Below are positions 52,171-61,920 of a stretch of 64,000 nt of DNA, one piece after another. The notes beneath the pieces are model-generated. The model made no database searches. It was not told where the DNA came from and was given only the letters and a program-made list of their open reading frames with translations. Made by a program: the position numbers and the translations under genes. This DNA comes from Prevotella sp. (GTDB taxonomy: Bacteria; Bacteroidota; Bacteroidia; Bacteroidales; Bacteroidaceae), in contig JAFPVC010000003.1 of assembly GCA_017413085.1 (NCBI GenBank), positions 1-64,000 of the forward strand, in the 5' to 3' direction. Positions within the stretch are counted from its first letter, which is position 1. Each line of letters opens with the position of its first letter.

Positions 52171-55100
52171 TTAGCTGTGGAGCATTTCAAGCAACTGCTC
52201 GCCGGTAAGCTTGGAACTGCTGTCGGTGCTTTCGAGCACATTCTCCACCAGTTCGCGTTTTTGTTCGTGCAGACGTTGTATTTTCTCTTCTATCGTTCCG
52301 GCGGCAATGAGATGGTATACGGTGACGTTCTGCTTTTGGCCGATGCGGTGGGCACGGTCGGTGGCCTGTGCCTCAATGGCAGGATTCCACCACGGATCCA
52401 TGTGAATCACGTAGTTGGCACGGGTAAGGTTCAGACCCAGTCCGCCCGCTTTCAGCGAGATGAGGAACACGCGACATTCACCGTTTTGGAACTTCTCCAC
52501 CAGTTTCTGGCGCTCTTTGATTGGCACGGCACCGTCGATATAGAGGTATTCCACTTTCTCCTTGTCGAGGGCTTTCTTGATTAGGTCAAGATATGAGGTG
52601 AATTGCGAGAACACGAGAATGCCGTTGTTATGTCCTTTCTTGCTCTTTCTTGTCGTGGTCTCGTCTGCCTCCTTGTCGTTGAAACTCTCAAGAATTGTCT
52701 CAAGCAGTTCTACGAGTGCAATAATCTTTGAGCCGTCCTTATCCGACTTCTTCTTCGTCGTAGTCTTCTCTGTCAGTCGAATGTCGCAGGCGCACTGCCT
52801 GAGGCGTGTAATCTCTGCCAGCGTATTCATCGACACCTTGCCGGGACCGTCATCCAGGAGCATTGCTTCTGCCTTCTGGCGGAGTGCCTCATAAACGAGC
52901 AGTTCCTCCTCGCTGAGGTCAACGTGATGGTATATCTCTTGTTTTTCGGGGAGTTCCTTTGCCACTTTGTCTTTCGTGCGGCGCAGCATGAACGGCTTCA
53001 CCAGTTTGTCAAGCCTTTTCTGCACGTCCTTGTCGCCGTCAACCTCGATAGGTGTGATGAAACGGCGGTTGAAGTCCTCGAAACTCCCTAACAGCCCGGG
53101 ATTGACAAACTGGAACAGGTTCCACAGTTCACCCAGATGGTTCTGCACCGGCGTACCCGTGAGCATGACGCGGTACTGGCTTTTCAGCTGCATGGCCACG
53201 GCAGATGTCTTTGCGCCGCGGTTCTTGATGATGTGTGCCTCGTCAAGGCATATCGACGTCCACTGTTTCTCGGTTATCTCGTCCTTTACGCTGAGCAACA
53301 GTCCGTATGTGGTTACAACCACGTCGCCCGCCTGCGCATCCATGATGGCAGAGCGGCGGTCGGGTGCGAAGTTGAGCATTGTGACATTAAGCGACGGGGC
53401 AAACTTCTCAAATTCGGTTTTCCAGTTAGGAGCCACCGATGCCGGAGCCACAACCAGTGCCGGTCCCTCCTTTGACTTCGACAGCAGAAACGTGATGGTC
53501 TGTATAGTCTTGCCCAGACCCATGTCGTCGGCAAGCAATGCACCTGCTCCCCACTTGTTGAGACGGGATATCCACTGGTAGCCCTCCTTTTGATAGCCAC
53601 GCAGCTGGGCATTAAGAGTATCAGGCACCTGAGGCGAATACTTGCTGGAATCAATGATGCGCTGCCTTATCGCCTTGACTTCTTCGTCTTCCATGAGTGA
53701 CAGTTCGCCGTCGGTAACGTCGGAGCCGAGCAATGCGACAGAGAATGGCGACATGATGAGCTTGCCTCTTGAGCGTGACGCAATGGCACCCAAATCACTC
53801 AGTTGGCGTTTCAGTGATTCGCTGAGGGCGAGGAACTCGCCGTCGCTAAGCTTGATGAAGCGACCGTGCGACTGATGTGCCAGGTCAAGCAACTGTGCCA
53901 TGGTAATCACCTTGTCCTGATCAAGTTCGATGGAACCCTCTATTTCAAACCAGCCGTTTTCATTCTTCTTTATTGCACCGTTCCAGCTACTCGTCACACT
54001 GCGCTGCTTCACGCTGAGGCGCGCTCCCTCCGGCCATTCACAGGCCACGCGGTCTGGGTTCTTCTGTGCATATTCTATCAATGGCAGCAGGTCGTAGGAT
54101 GACACCACGGCCATGCCTTCTTTGTCCATTTCTTTTGTTACTTCGGATAGTTCGGCGCAGTTCTCCTCAAAGTGCTTCATGTTTTCTTTCTCCACGTCAA
54201 GGTTGCGCTGCACGCGCACACGGCCTTCCATCCACTGTTCTTCCTCGCTGTCAGGTTGCTTCCATCGTCCGGTGTCTACAATGGTTTTGTCGCCTTTGCC
54301 AGGCTTGCACTTCACTTTTCCACCGTCAAGCGGGCGCACGAATAATCCGACTACATACTCTTCCTTGCCCTGGGGGCGCATCTGGATGATTAACTGTGAA
54401 GAACCATCGGTCACGGGCAGCGTGCTGCCGCCCTCAATGAGTTCGCTGTTTATCTCGACCTTTCCACCGAGGCTTTTAAGGAATACCCTCAGTTGCTGCT
54501 CTGCCTCCTTTGGAAAATATCCGAGCGACAACAGACGGCTGTAATACGGCTTCTGCTCCTCTGGTATCTTGATGAAGCTGATGCTTGCTGCACCACGGTG
54601 GGTAATAACCACATCTTCGTTTATAGCCTCTGCCGCCACGTTGCTTGTTATGCGGTAGCCGTCGCTGTCCTCCACCAGTGTTATGTATGGCATTTCCTCG
54701 TTCACCTCAACCTTCGTGTAAGGAGTGTAAGTGCCTACGTATAGGCGGCTGTTGTCAGTCATGTAGGGAAGAACATTTTGCAGCTCGATATAGTGATATC
54801 CATAATGCCATGAACTGCCACTGTTGTTCCAACTCTTGATGGCAATCTCACGGTCGGAGGAATCCATGCAGTCAATCGTTCCCTCGTAGAACTGTTGCAG
54901 CGAAGCATTCTTGCCTGCTCCCCACGTGCCATTCTTAAGTTTGTTCTGTATCTTTACGACTACATCATCTGTCTTCGTAGAAGTTATGAAATAACCTATC
55001 TGACTGTTCTTTTCCTTTTGTGTGGCAGTACTGCCGGGCACGGCAAGTTCGAGAAGTTCGTCGATTACGTTTTCCCATTCGCGCTTCCTGTAGATTGATG

Positions 55101-56313
55101 AAAGAAGTCCCTTTTCGCCATACACCTTGTTCATGGCCTCCACATCGTCGTAATTGCGGTATGCACGGGATTCATGGCGCAGTATGAGCCATTTGGGTTC
55201 ACAGCCAGTGTATTTCTTCAGCAAGTTCTCCTTGCCCAGATACATGCAGAGCAAAGCACCAATAGAATGGTTGATAATGACATCACTATCCAGCAATTCT
55301 GCTATGTTTTTGTCACACTGCTCTGCACTGAATGTGTTAGACAAAATTCCGTAAAGAGTCTTTGCCGATGTAACTAAGTCTTTAGTTGATGCCCTTAACA
55401 ATGCCATACACTTCTTCTTGCCGTCTTCCGTGTTGGTAAGAAATGCAACAAGCATGTAGAAATAGTTAACTACCGAGAGCAGCAGATAACTTGATGACGA
55501 AACCGCTATTCCCCTGGAATTGTCGCGGTTGTTAAGGCTCACGGCATGTTTGAAATGCACTAAAGCCTTTAGCATCGCACCATGGTATGCCTCATGCAGT
55601 GCAGCTATTATTCGGTGGTTCTTGTTGTCCTCGCGCAAACGCTTCGGCATGATGCCGTATGCCATGTAAGAATACAAGTCAAGCAGGCATCGCAGACGCT
55701 CTGTGTTGACGGCGTCGCCATGCAGTTTCTCCCTGCTGTTAATCAGCGAACCGGCATAGTCGACATCCAACAGCAACTCGTTTTCAAATGCGAATGTGAG
55801 ATATTGGCTGTAAAGTGAGAAGAAATCGCCACCTGACAGATTTAGAAGCATGTTTGAGAAACGCTGTTCGCCCATCACTGGCAACAGCGCGGATTCCAGG
55901 TCTTTATCGGAAACTAAGAGTAGGTCGTCTGCGTCAAAATTCTTGTAGTCACTGATTATGTAGTCCCATATAATACGCTGTAGGTCTGACGGACTTAATT
56001 TAGAACCAACTACATCAAGTACCTGTTGAGTCAGAGGCTTCTGCTGTTCTATCAAAAATGTCATGACCTCAATCATGCGGTCTAAGCAGATGCTATACGA
56101 ATAGCTGTTTGTGCGCCAGTCATATCCGCAAACTGAGATTAATCCGTTCTTGCTCAGATTTTTCAGTATGGTTGTCACTTCAGCATACGGATGTCGCATG
56201 ATTTTTGTCATGGCGTTCAAGACTCTCCGGCTATCCGACGGCTCGATATGAAAGAGTGCGTAGATTGCCAGCAGGCTCAATTCCTCATTGCTGTAGTTGT
56301 CAAAATTGTCCAT
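52171..56313 (-). CDS. SNF2-family helicase-like ATPase
   Basis: The 1380-residue protein has a SNF2/Rad54-type motor in its last 480 residues. Motif I is LLADDMGLGKTIQ near residue 930, motif II ICLDEAHIIKNRG near 1020, and GGLGLNLTRANYVIHMDPWW plus DRAHRIGQKQNV near 1300 complete helicase domain 2. The first 900 residues are an unrecognised alpha-helical and mixed region found in long bacterial SNF2 proteins. The target may be DNA or a nucleoprotein complex; the role is not established. No methylase or nuclease gene adjoins, so an anti-phage or restriction role is not supported by context. Confidence 0.92.
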   Translation of the reverse strand: MDNFDNYSNEELSLLAIYALFHIEPSDSRRVLNAMTKIMRHPYAEVTTILKNLSKNGLISVCGYDWRTNSYSYSICLDRMIEVMTFLIEQQKPLTQQVLDVVGSKLSPSDLQRIIWDYIISDYKNFDADDLLLVSDKDLESALLPVMGEQRFSNMLLNLSGGDFFSLYSQYLTFAFENELLLDVDYAGSLINSREKLHGDAVNTERLRCLLDLYSYMAYGIMPKRLREDNKNHRIIAALHEAYHGAMLKALVHFKHAVSLNNRDNSRGIAVSSSSYLLLSVVNYFYMLVAFLTNTEDGKKKCMALLRASTKDLVTSAKTLYGILSNTFSAEQCDKNIAELLDSDVIINHSIGALLCMYLGKENLLKKYTGCEPKWLILRHESRAYRNYDDVEAMNKVYGEKGLLSSIYRKREWENVIDELLELAVPGSTATQKEKNSQIGYFITSTKTDDVVVKIQNKLKNGTWGAGKNASLQQFYEGTIDCMDSSDREIAIKSWNNSGSSWHYGYHYIELQNVLPYMTDNSRLYVGTYTPYTKVEVNEEMPYITLVEDSDGYRITSNVAAEAINEDVVITHRGAASISFIKIPEEQKPYYSRLLSLGYFPKEAEQQLRVFLKSLGGKVEINSELIEGGSTLPVTDGSSQLIIQMRPQGKEEYVVGLFVRPLDGGKVKCKPGKGDKTIVDTGRWKQPDSEEEQWMEGRVRVQRNLDVEKENMKHFEENCAELSEVTKEMDKEGMAVVSSYDLLPLIEYAQKNPDRVACEWPEGARLSVKQRSVTSSWNGAIKKNENGWFEIEGSIELDQDKVITMAQLLDLAHQSHGRFIKLSDGEFLALSESLKRQLSDLGAIASRSRGKLIMSPFSVALLGSDVTDGELSLMEDEEVKAIRQRIIDSSKYSPQVPDTLNAQLRGYQKEGYQWISRLNKWGAGALLADDMGLGKTIQTITFLLSKSKEGPALVVAPASVAPNWKTEFEKFAPSLNVTMLNFAPDRRSAIMDAQAGDVVVTTYGLLLSVKDEITEKQWTSICLDEAHIIKNRGAKTSAVAMQLKSQYRVMLTGTPVQNHLGELWNLFQFVNPGLLGSFEDFNRRFITPIEVDGDKDVQKRLDKLVKPFMLRRTKDKVAKELPEKQEIYHHVDLSEEELLVYEALRQKAEAMLLDDGPGKVSMNTLAEITRLRQCACDIRLTEKTTTKKKSDKDGSKIIALVELLETILESFNDKEADETTTRKSKKGHNNGILVFSQFTSYLDLIKKALDKEKVEYLYIDGAVPIKERQKLVEKFQNGECRVFLISLKAGGLGLNLTRANYVIHMDPWWNPAIEAQATDRAHRIGQKQNVTVYHLIAAGTIEEKIQRLHEQKRELVENVLESTDSSSKLTGEQLLEMLHS

Positions 56314-56371
56314 CTATGTTTTGTCGTATGGGCGGTGAGTTATTGCGGTGATTTATAGAACCAACCTTAGT

Positions 56372-56791
56372 CTATTTCACGCTGTATGCCAGGGCATACG
56401 CCTTGATGCGCTTAACCATGGCGAGCAGTCCGTTGGAGCGTGTTGGTGAGAGGTGCTCTTTCAGTCCTATCTCCTCTATAAAGTACAGGTCTGCCTCAAG
56501 TATCTCCTTCGGCGTATGGTCTGTCAGCACTCGTATGAGCAGGGCTATGATACCCTTCACGATGAGGGCGTCGCTCTCGGCAGAAAAGTGCAACGTGCCA
56601 TCTTCCTGCTTGTCGCACTGCACCCACACGCGGCTCTGACAGCCGTCGATGAGGTTCTGTTCTGTCTTATACTCGTCAGCCAATGGCTCTTGCTCTGAAC
56701 CAAGGTCGATGAGCATCTGGTAACGGTCCATCCAGTCATCAAGACCGCTGAACTCTTCTATTACTTCGTCTTGTATCTCGTTTATTGTCAT
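56372..56791 (-). CDS. sufE: SufE-like sulfur acceptor protein
   Basis: The 139-residue protein has the SufE fold pattern (EVIEEFSGLDDWMDRYQMLI) and the sulfur-accepting Cys51 in LIDGCQSRVWVQ. SufE activates the SufS cysteine desulfurase for Fe-S cluster assembly. No other suf gene is near. It lies between the U32 peptidase gene and the SNF2 gene. Confidence 0.92.
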   Translation of the reverse strand: MTINEIQDEVIEEFSGLDDWMDRYQMLIDLGSEQEPLADEYKTEQNLIDGCQSRVWVQCDKQEDGTLHFSAESDALIVKGIIALLIRVLTDHTPKEILEADLYFIEEIGLKEHLSPTRSNGLLAMVKRIKAYALAYSVK

Positions 56792-56804
56792 GATTCTTTA
56801 TTCT

Positions 56805-56890
56805 TTTAGGGGCTTTAGGGTCTTTGGAAACTTTAGGGTCTTTAAGGACTCTAAGGACTTTAATGACCTTAAAGTCTCTAATGACCTTAA
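56805..56890. repeat. CTTTAGGGTCTTT / AAGGACTTTAATGACC simple-sequence tract
   Basis: The gap between sufE and the U32 gene is made of related 7- to 14-base units (TTTAGGGTCTTT, AAGGACTCTAAGGACTTT, AATGACCTTAA), part of which can fold back. It reaches the last codons of the U32 gene. Confidence 0.7.
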
Positions 56891-58152
56891 GCCTTTTCTA
56901 AAACAAACACCTTGTCGTTAGGCCTTACCTTATCGGGCACCTTGATGCTTACGCGCTGGCCCTTGGTGGCTTGTTCCACAGGTTTCAGGTCATAGCGTAT
57001 CTCCTCTACCTCGTCGATATACATCGCTCCGGTGGTGGTGCCGGTGAAGAGCAACTTGTCACCTACGCTTATTTCATGGGCCTCCACCTGCATCTCTGCC
57101 ACGCCTATCTTCGAGAAGTATTTTATTACCTTGGCGGCATATACCTTCTTCTCCGTAGCCTTAGAACCGTATGAGTCGTTCCACTCTCCCAGTGTCTGAC
57201 CCTGGTAGTAGCCATCCCAGAAACCACGGTTGAAGACCCTTGCGAGACGTTCGTCCCACTTATCCTTCGCTTCCTCCGTAAACTGTTTCGGTTCGTCAGG
57301 ATTCTCACGGTCGTGCAGTACCGCACTGATGGCTTCCTTATAGCAGCGCACCACAGTGTCAACATACTCCGCACCGCGTGCCCTGCCCTCTATCTTGAGT
57401 ACCCTCACACCGGCATCCATCATGCGGTCGATGAAGCGGATGGTCTTGAGGTCCTTGGGCGACATAATGTATTTGTTGTCAACGAGGAGTTCGTTGCCCG
57501 TCTCCACATCCTCCACACGGTATGCCCTGCGACATATCTGCACGCACTCGCCGCGGTTGGCAGAGCGCCCGATGTTATGGAGTGATAGGTAGCACTTGCC
57601 CGATATTGCCATGCACAGTGCACCATGGCAGAACATCTCAATGCGTATCGGCTCGCCTGACGGTCCGCAGATGCCTTCCCTGACAGCCTGCTCGTGTATC
57701 TCCTTGACCTGTTCCATGCGCAGTTCGCGAGCCAGTACCACTACGTCGGCAAACTGTGCGTAGAAGCGCAATGCCTCAATATTTGAAATGTTCAGCTGCG
57801 TTGACAGATGCACCTCTTGTCCCACCTCGCGGCAGTACATCATCACCGCCACATCGCTGGCTATCACTGCTGATATGTGAGCCTCTTTTGCAGCGCGGAT
57901 AATCTCGCGCATCTGTTCCAAGTCCTCACCATAAATCACCGTGTTTACGGTGAGATAGCTTTTTATTCCGTGCTCACCGCATGTAGCGGCAATCTCTTTG
58001 AGGTCGTCGATGGTGAAGGCTGCCGCAGAGTGGGCACGCATGTTAAGTGCGCCAATGCCGAAGTATATGGAGCCGGCACCGGCATTGATGGCGGCAGCCA
58101 GTGACTCGCGCGAGCCAACTGGTGCCATTATCTCAAAGTCTTGTTGTGTCAT
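56887..58152 (-). CDS. Peptidase U32 family protein
   Basis: The protein of about 420 residues starts MTQQDFEIMAPVGSRESLAA and has FGIGALNMRAHS, EMFCHGALCMAISGKCYLS, RSANRGECVQICRRAY and RVLKIEGRARGAEYVDTVV, the U32 core with its conserved cysteines. Members related to TrhP/RlhA modify tRNA or rRNA rather than cleave peptides, so a collagenase label should be avoided. A GTG start at 58161 would overlap the preceding stop; the ATG at 58152 is preferred. Confidence 0.9.
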   Translation of the reverse strand: MTQQDFEIMAPVGSRESLAAAINAGAGSIYFGIGALNMRAHSAAAFTIDDLKEIAATCGEHGIKSYLTVNTVIYGEDLEQMREIIRAAKEAHISAVIASDVAVMMYCREVGQEVHLSTQLNISNIEALRFYAQFADVVVLARELRMEQVKEIHEQAVREGICGPSGEPIRIEMFCHGALCMAISGKCYLSLHNIGRSANRGECVQICRRAYRVEDVETGNELLVDNKYIMSPKDLKTIRFIDRMMDAGVRVLKIEGRARGAEYVDTVVRCYKEAISAVLHDRENPDEPKQFTEEAKDKWDERLARVFNRGFWDGYYQGQTLGEWNDSYGSKATEKKVYAAKVIKYFSKIGVAEMQVEAHEISVGDKLLFTGTTTGAMYIDEVEEIRYDLKPVEQATKGQRVSIKVPDKVRPNDKVFVLEKA

Positions 58153-58157
58153 TCCTC

Positions 58158-59132
58158 TCACAGTGCCTCAAGCATGCGCTTTATTACTACTTCTGCGGAA
58201 ATCTCGCGGTTGGCAGCCTCGGGGATGACGAGTGAGTTCTGGCTTTCAATCACGTCGTCGGTGACTATCAAGCCGCGGCGCACGGGCAGACAGTGTAGGA
58301 ACTTGGCATCGTTAGTCCATGACATGTGTTCTGCGTCAACGGTCCAGTGGCCCCACTTCTTGTAGTCATCAAGAATCTTGCCATAGTCCTCTGGACGCGT
58401 CACGCCAGGGCATGACCAGTTCTTGGCATAGATGAAGTCAGCACCCTCAAAGGCCTTCTTCTGGTCGTACTCTATCGTTGCGCCTGCTGTAAACTTGCTG
58501 TCGAGTTCATATCCCTCGGGATGTGTTATTACGAGGTCTACATCAGGTGCTGCGAGCATCCATTCAGCAAAAGAGTTTGGCACAGCCTGAGGCAGTGCAC
58601 GGCAGTGTGGTGCCCATGTCAGCACGGCTTTCACGCGCTCAGTCTTTTTGTGTTCCTCAATGGTGATGAGGTCGGCGAAGGCCTGCAGCGGATGCACTGT
58701 GGCTGTCTCCATTGCGAAGACTGGACGGCCGCTGTATTTCACGAATTGCTCCACGATAGTCTCGGCATAGTCGTAGTCACGGTCGGTCAGTCCGGCAAAG
58801 GAACGTATGCCTATCAGGTCGCAGAAACTGCCCATTACTGGTATGGCCTCAAGCAGGTGCTCTGACTTGTCGCCATCCATGATGACACCACGCTCTGTTT
58901 CCAGTTTCCAAGCACCGGCATTAACGTCAAGCACAATGACATTCATACCGAGGTTCATTGCTGCCTTCTGTGTGGACAGGCGTGTGCGCAGTGAGTTATT
59001 GAAAAACACCATCAGGAGTGTTTTGTTCTTTCCCAAATGCTGCCAAGCGAAACGGTCGCGCTTCACTTCCATTGCCTCAGCGACGGCAGCGTTCAGATCA
59101 CCAAGGTCTTTTGCGTAGAAGAATGTATTCAT
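58158..59132 (-). CDS. argF': N-succinylornithine (or N-acetylornithine) carbamoyltransferase
   Basis: The 324-residue enzyme has the carbamoyl-phosphate loop FFNNSLRTRLS, METATVHPLQAFADL, and the C-terminal FLHCLPVRRG. Low similarity to ornithine carbamoyltransferase and the Bacteroidales context point to the ArgF' type, which in Bacteroides fragilis uses N-succinyl-L-ornithine in arginine synthesis. The residue that discriminates succinyl from acetyl substrate was not checked by alignment. It is the first gene of a six-gene minus operon. Confidence 0.88.
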   Translation of the reverse strand: MNTFFYAKDLGDLNAAVAEAMEVKRDRFAWQHLGKNKTLLMVFFNNSLRTRLSTQKAAMNLGMNVIVLDVNAGAWKLETERGVIMDGDKSEHLLEAIPVMGSFCDLIGIRSFAGLTDRDYDYAETIVEQFVKYSGRPVFAMETATVHPLQAFADLITIEEHKKTERVKAVLTWAPHCRALPQAVPNSFAEWMLAAPDVDLVITHPEGYELDSKFTAGATIEYDQKKAFEGADFIYAKNWSCPGVTRPEDYGKILDDYKKWGHWTVDAEHMSWTNDAKFLHCLPVRRGLIVTDDVIESQNSLVIPEAANREISAEVVIKRMLEAL

Positions 59133-59189
59133 TGCAGGTATTTATATGATTATCTCTTTTCCTAAATATGATTATATCTGTTCCAACCG

Positions 59190-59197
59190 CAAAGTTA
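59190..59197 (-). promoter_or_regulatory. -7 box of the carbamoyltransferase operon
   Basis: TAACTTTG on the minus strand at 59197-59190, 58 bases before the start codon. The -33 region is A/T-rich without a clear TTTG. Confidence 0.65.
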
Positions 59198-59239
59198 CTA
59201 AAAAACTTTGACTTATAAAAAACTTTGTATGAGAAAAAC

Positions 59240-59270
59240 TTGCTACAATGATATTTTATTGCTACTTTTG
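59240..59270 (+). promoter_or_regulatory. Promoter of folP
   Basis: TTG at 59240-59242, 20 bases, then TACTTTTG at 59263-59270. The start codon follows after four bases, so the transcript would be leaderless or nearly so. Confidence 0.72.
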
Positions 59271-59274
59271 CACT

Positions 59275-60045
59275 ATGGAATTGAAAATAATGGGAATATT
59301 GAACTGCACACCTGACTCTTTTTTCGCTGGTAGTCGTGTGCAGACTGAGTCTGACATTGCACGTCGTGCGGAGCAGATTCTTCGTGAGGGAGGTGATATA
59401 ATTGACATAGGTGCATATAGTACGCGGCCCGGTGCTACAGAGGTGAGTGAGGAGGAAGAGATGCGTCGTCTGCGTATGGCTCTTGGCATTATCCGCCGTA
59501 ACCATGCTGACGCTGTGCTCAGCGTTGACACTTTCCGTGCTTCGGTGGCTTGCATGGCTGCTGAAGAATATGGTGTTCAGATAATTAACGATGTGTCTGA
59601 AGGCGCAGATCCAAAGATGTTTAGCGAGGTGGCGCGCCTTGGGGTGACATACATACTGATGTCCGTGGAGCCAACTATGAAAAAAATGATTGAGCGTTTC
59701 AACCATGAGGTGGAAACGCTCAATTCATTGGGTTGTCACGACATAATCCTTGATCCTGGTTTTGGCTTTGGTAAGGATGTGGTACGTGGTAATTACGAGG
59801 TTCTCAGACAACTGCCAGAGTTGCACGCAGCATTCCCCAACCTGTCGTTATTGGCAGGAATGAGCCGCAAGCGTATGGCATGGATGCCATTGGGATGCAC
59901 TCCCGAGAGCGATGCTGCCCTCAATGCCACAACCATTCTCAATACTATGGCTGTGTGTGGTGGTGCTGACATCCTGCGCGTACACGATGTGGCAGTTGCC
60001 GATTCGCTGAGACCTATTTTTTCAGCATCTTCATGTAGTCGTTGA
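59275..60045 (+). CDS. folP: Dihydropteroate synthase
   Basis: The 256-residue enzyme has MGILNCTPDSFFAGSR, DIIDIGAYSTRPGA, INDVSEGADPKMF and DIILDPGFGFGKDV, the pterin and pABA binding loops. It makes dihydropteroate in folate synthesis. The N terminus matches homologues from MELKIMGILN; the frame upstream covers the promoter. A start at the second ATG (59290) is possible. It overlaps the converging small gene by 32 bases. Confidence 0.95.
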   Translation: MELKIMGILNCTPDSFFAGSRVQTESDIARRAEQILREGGDIIDIGAYSTRPGATEVSEEEEMRRLRMALGIIRRNHADAVLSVDTFRASVACMAAEEYGVQIINDVSEGADPKMFSEVARLGVTYILMSVEPTMKKMIERFNHEVETLNSLGCHDIILDPGFGFGKDVVRGNYEVLRQLPELHAAFPNLSLLAGMSRKRMAWMPLGCTPESDAALNATTILNTMAVCGGADILRVHDVAVADSLRPIFSASSCSR

Positions 60046-60277
60046 TTTTATCGCCGAGTCCAAGTGTGCCAGACAGTTGTTTCAGAATTGTCTGCGCTTG
60101 GTCAATGGAGATTTCGCCCTTTTGGAACTTAGAAATGATGTCTTGTGGGTTGATGTTGCTGATTGCACCTAATCCCAGATTAGCGATAATGTCTTGCAGT
60201 CCACCGCCAGTCTCGTTTGCTCCTGTGGTCTTCTTGCCGCCACCGAGCAACCCTCCTAAAATATTTCCGAAATCCAT
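60014..60277 (-). CDS. Small glycine-rich protein
   Basis: The 87-residue protein starts MDFGNILGGLLGGGKKTTG and continues LQDIIANLGLGAI, INPQDIISKFQKGEISIDQA and TILKQLSGTLGLGDKINDYM. The pattern of a Gly-rich head and amphipathic helices is seen in small uncharacterised Bacteroidales proteins. No signal peptide. Its end overlaps folP tail to tail by 32 bases. Function unknown. Confidence 0.68.
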   Translation of the reverse strand: MDFGNILGGLLGGGKKTTGANETGGGLQDIIANLGLGAISNINPQDIISKFQKGEISIDQAQTILKQLSGTLGLGDKINDYMKMLKK

Positions 60278-60415
60278 AGTTTTAATGTTTTAAGTGTTGG
60301 TTAAATATTTAATTCATCGCTCTGCAAAGAGCATTTTCCTTTATTCTGATTATTGACCGTTTTTCCAGTCGTTCTGATGGTTGATAGTTTAAACAGTATT
60401 CTAATATTGTCTGTT

Positions 60416-61858
60416 TTACCAGTCGTCTGTTCTGAACGGTACAAGCGGCAGTTCGTTGCCACCAAACACGTTACCCGTAGGGAAGTCCTTAAAGCAGTAA
60501 CGCACTGCAACGGGGTTGTTGACCTCTGGTGCAGTAAGCGTAACGGTGTTCGTTCGCCAGTTGAATTGTGTTTCTGCCTTATGGAAAACACGGTCGCTTC
60601 CTGCTATCTCGAAGCCTTCCAGTCCGTAGTTACTGCATATTCCCATGTTGTTTGTCTTGAATCCGACTGTCACGCTGTTTCCCTCAACCTTAAATGTGGA
60701 CGGGTCGTAGCGCGGTCCCTCGCAGGCAATGTCGGTCATTCCGTAAGTCTTGTTCAGTGCAAGGAGCGACAGACGGACGCCTACAGTCCTTTTTTCTTTC
60801 GGGTGAATGTTGTGACATTCGTTTGGCTCCACCAAGTCATAGGTGCAGACGAAAGCAGAGTTTTCTATCATGTTGCATGACAGTTCCTGCTGTTCACGTA
60901 AGCGTGCGGCTGCAGTCTCGTCACCACTTGCTCCATATATATATGGTGCTATCTGAACTTGATAGAATGGCAGGTTGCCCTGTTGCATTTCGCCACGCCA
61001 CTGGTCTACCATGCGTTTCAGGCGGTATGCGTATTCATTGTTGCCAACATTGCTGCATCCCTGATACCAGATAATGCCTTTGCAGGTATAGTGGCGTATG
61101 GGGTGGAACATGGCATTGTAGGTTACGAGCGCTCGCTCCCATGTGGCTTTCGTCTTCTGGAATATGCTGATGCTGTCGGTTGGCACGTCGGGGTATTCGC
61201 TGCATGTCTTTGCTGACGACCAACTTTCAACGCGTGAACCGCCATAACTGCAATTGATGATACCGACATATACACCGAGAGCGTTTGACAGTGCTGAAGC
61301 AAAATAATATGCCGTAGCAGAGAATTCCATAGCATTGCTGAATGTTGGTTCCATCCAATTGCCACGGCAGTCGTCTTGCGGTGTGTACAGTTGCTTGCGC
61401 TCTACATTGAACATTCGCACAAGTGGAGACTCCTGACGTGCGCGCATTGCGTCTAACGCTCCATTCTTTACACAAGCACCGCCAAAACCTTTAAGTGGCA
61501 TCTCCATGTTGCTCTGGCCTGAAGCAAGCCATACCTCACCAATGTGCACCTTTAGTGTTTTGGTGTCAGTGCTGCCGCTTTCCGATAGAGTCAGCGTATA
61601 ATCATCAAGGGTGGCCTCAGGAGTATTTACCGTAATTGACCACTGTCCGTCTTTTTGTACTGTGGCAGTAGATGTTTCGCCCCATGAGGTTTTTACACTG
61701 ACTTGGCTTCCAGTGGTTGACCATCCCCAGAGTTTTGCTTCTGACTGTTGCTGCAACACCATTCCATCGGAGATGATAGATGGAAGTTTGATGTCTGCAT
61801 GCAACTGCGTTGTCAGTGCCAGCGCAATTGATATAAAGATGTTCCTTGTTGTGCTCAT
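60416..61858 (-). CDS. Sialate O-acetylesterase-like SGNH hydrolase
   Basis: The 480-residue exported protein (signal FISIALALTTQLHA) has the family pattern: SIISDGMVLQQQSEAKLWGW, then nucleophile Ser in WLASGQSNMEMPL, NCSYGGSRVESW, GIIWYQGCSNVGN, and the Asp/His pair in ECHNIHPKEKR. Such enzymes remove O-acetyl groups from sialic acids or plant glycans. The substrate is not shown by context. It lies behind the HerA-like gene on the same strand. Confidence 0.9.
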   Translation of the reverse strand: MSTTRNIFISIALALTTQLHADIKLPSIISDGMVLQQQSEAKLWGWSTTGSQVSVKTSWGETSTATVQKDGQWSITVNTPEATLDDYTLTLSESGSTDTKTLKVHIGEVWLASGQSNMEMPLKGFGGACVKNGALDAMRARQESPLVRMFNVERKQLYTPQDDCRGNWMEPTFSNAMEFSATAYYFASALSNALGVYVGIINCSYGGSRVESWSSAKTCSEYPDVPTDSISIFQKTKATWERALVTYNAMFHPIRHYTCKGIIWYQGCSNVGNNEYAYRLKRMVDQWRGEMQQGNLPFYQVQIAPYIYGASGDETAAARLREQQELSCNMIENSAFVCTYDLVEPNECHNIHPKEKRTVGVRLSLLALNKTYGMTDIACEGPRYDPSTFKVEGNSVTVGFKTNNMGICSNYGLEGFEIAGSDRVFHKAETQFNWRTNTVTLTAPEVNNPVAVRYCFKDFPTGNVFGGNELPLVPFRTDDW

Positions 61859-61920
61859 GTTTTCTGTTGCCTTTTCTGTGCTACCTATAATAATAGTTAA
61901 CTACAATTATCTGCTGTTCT

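Noticed and set aside
52171..56313. SNF2 helicase as part of an anti-phage system
   Set aside because: Neighbours are sufE, a U32 peptidase and GH25; no nuclease, methylase or PLD partner is present.
60354..60430. Short duplication (ACCGTTTTTCCAGTCGT-like) behind the esterase gene
   Set aside because: The match is about 20 bases with gaps and explains nothing further.
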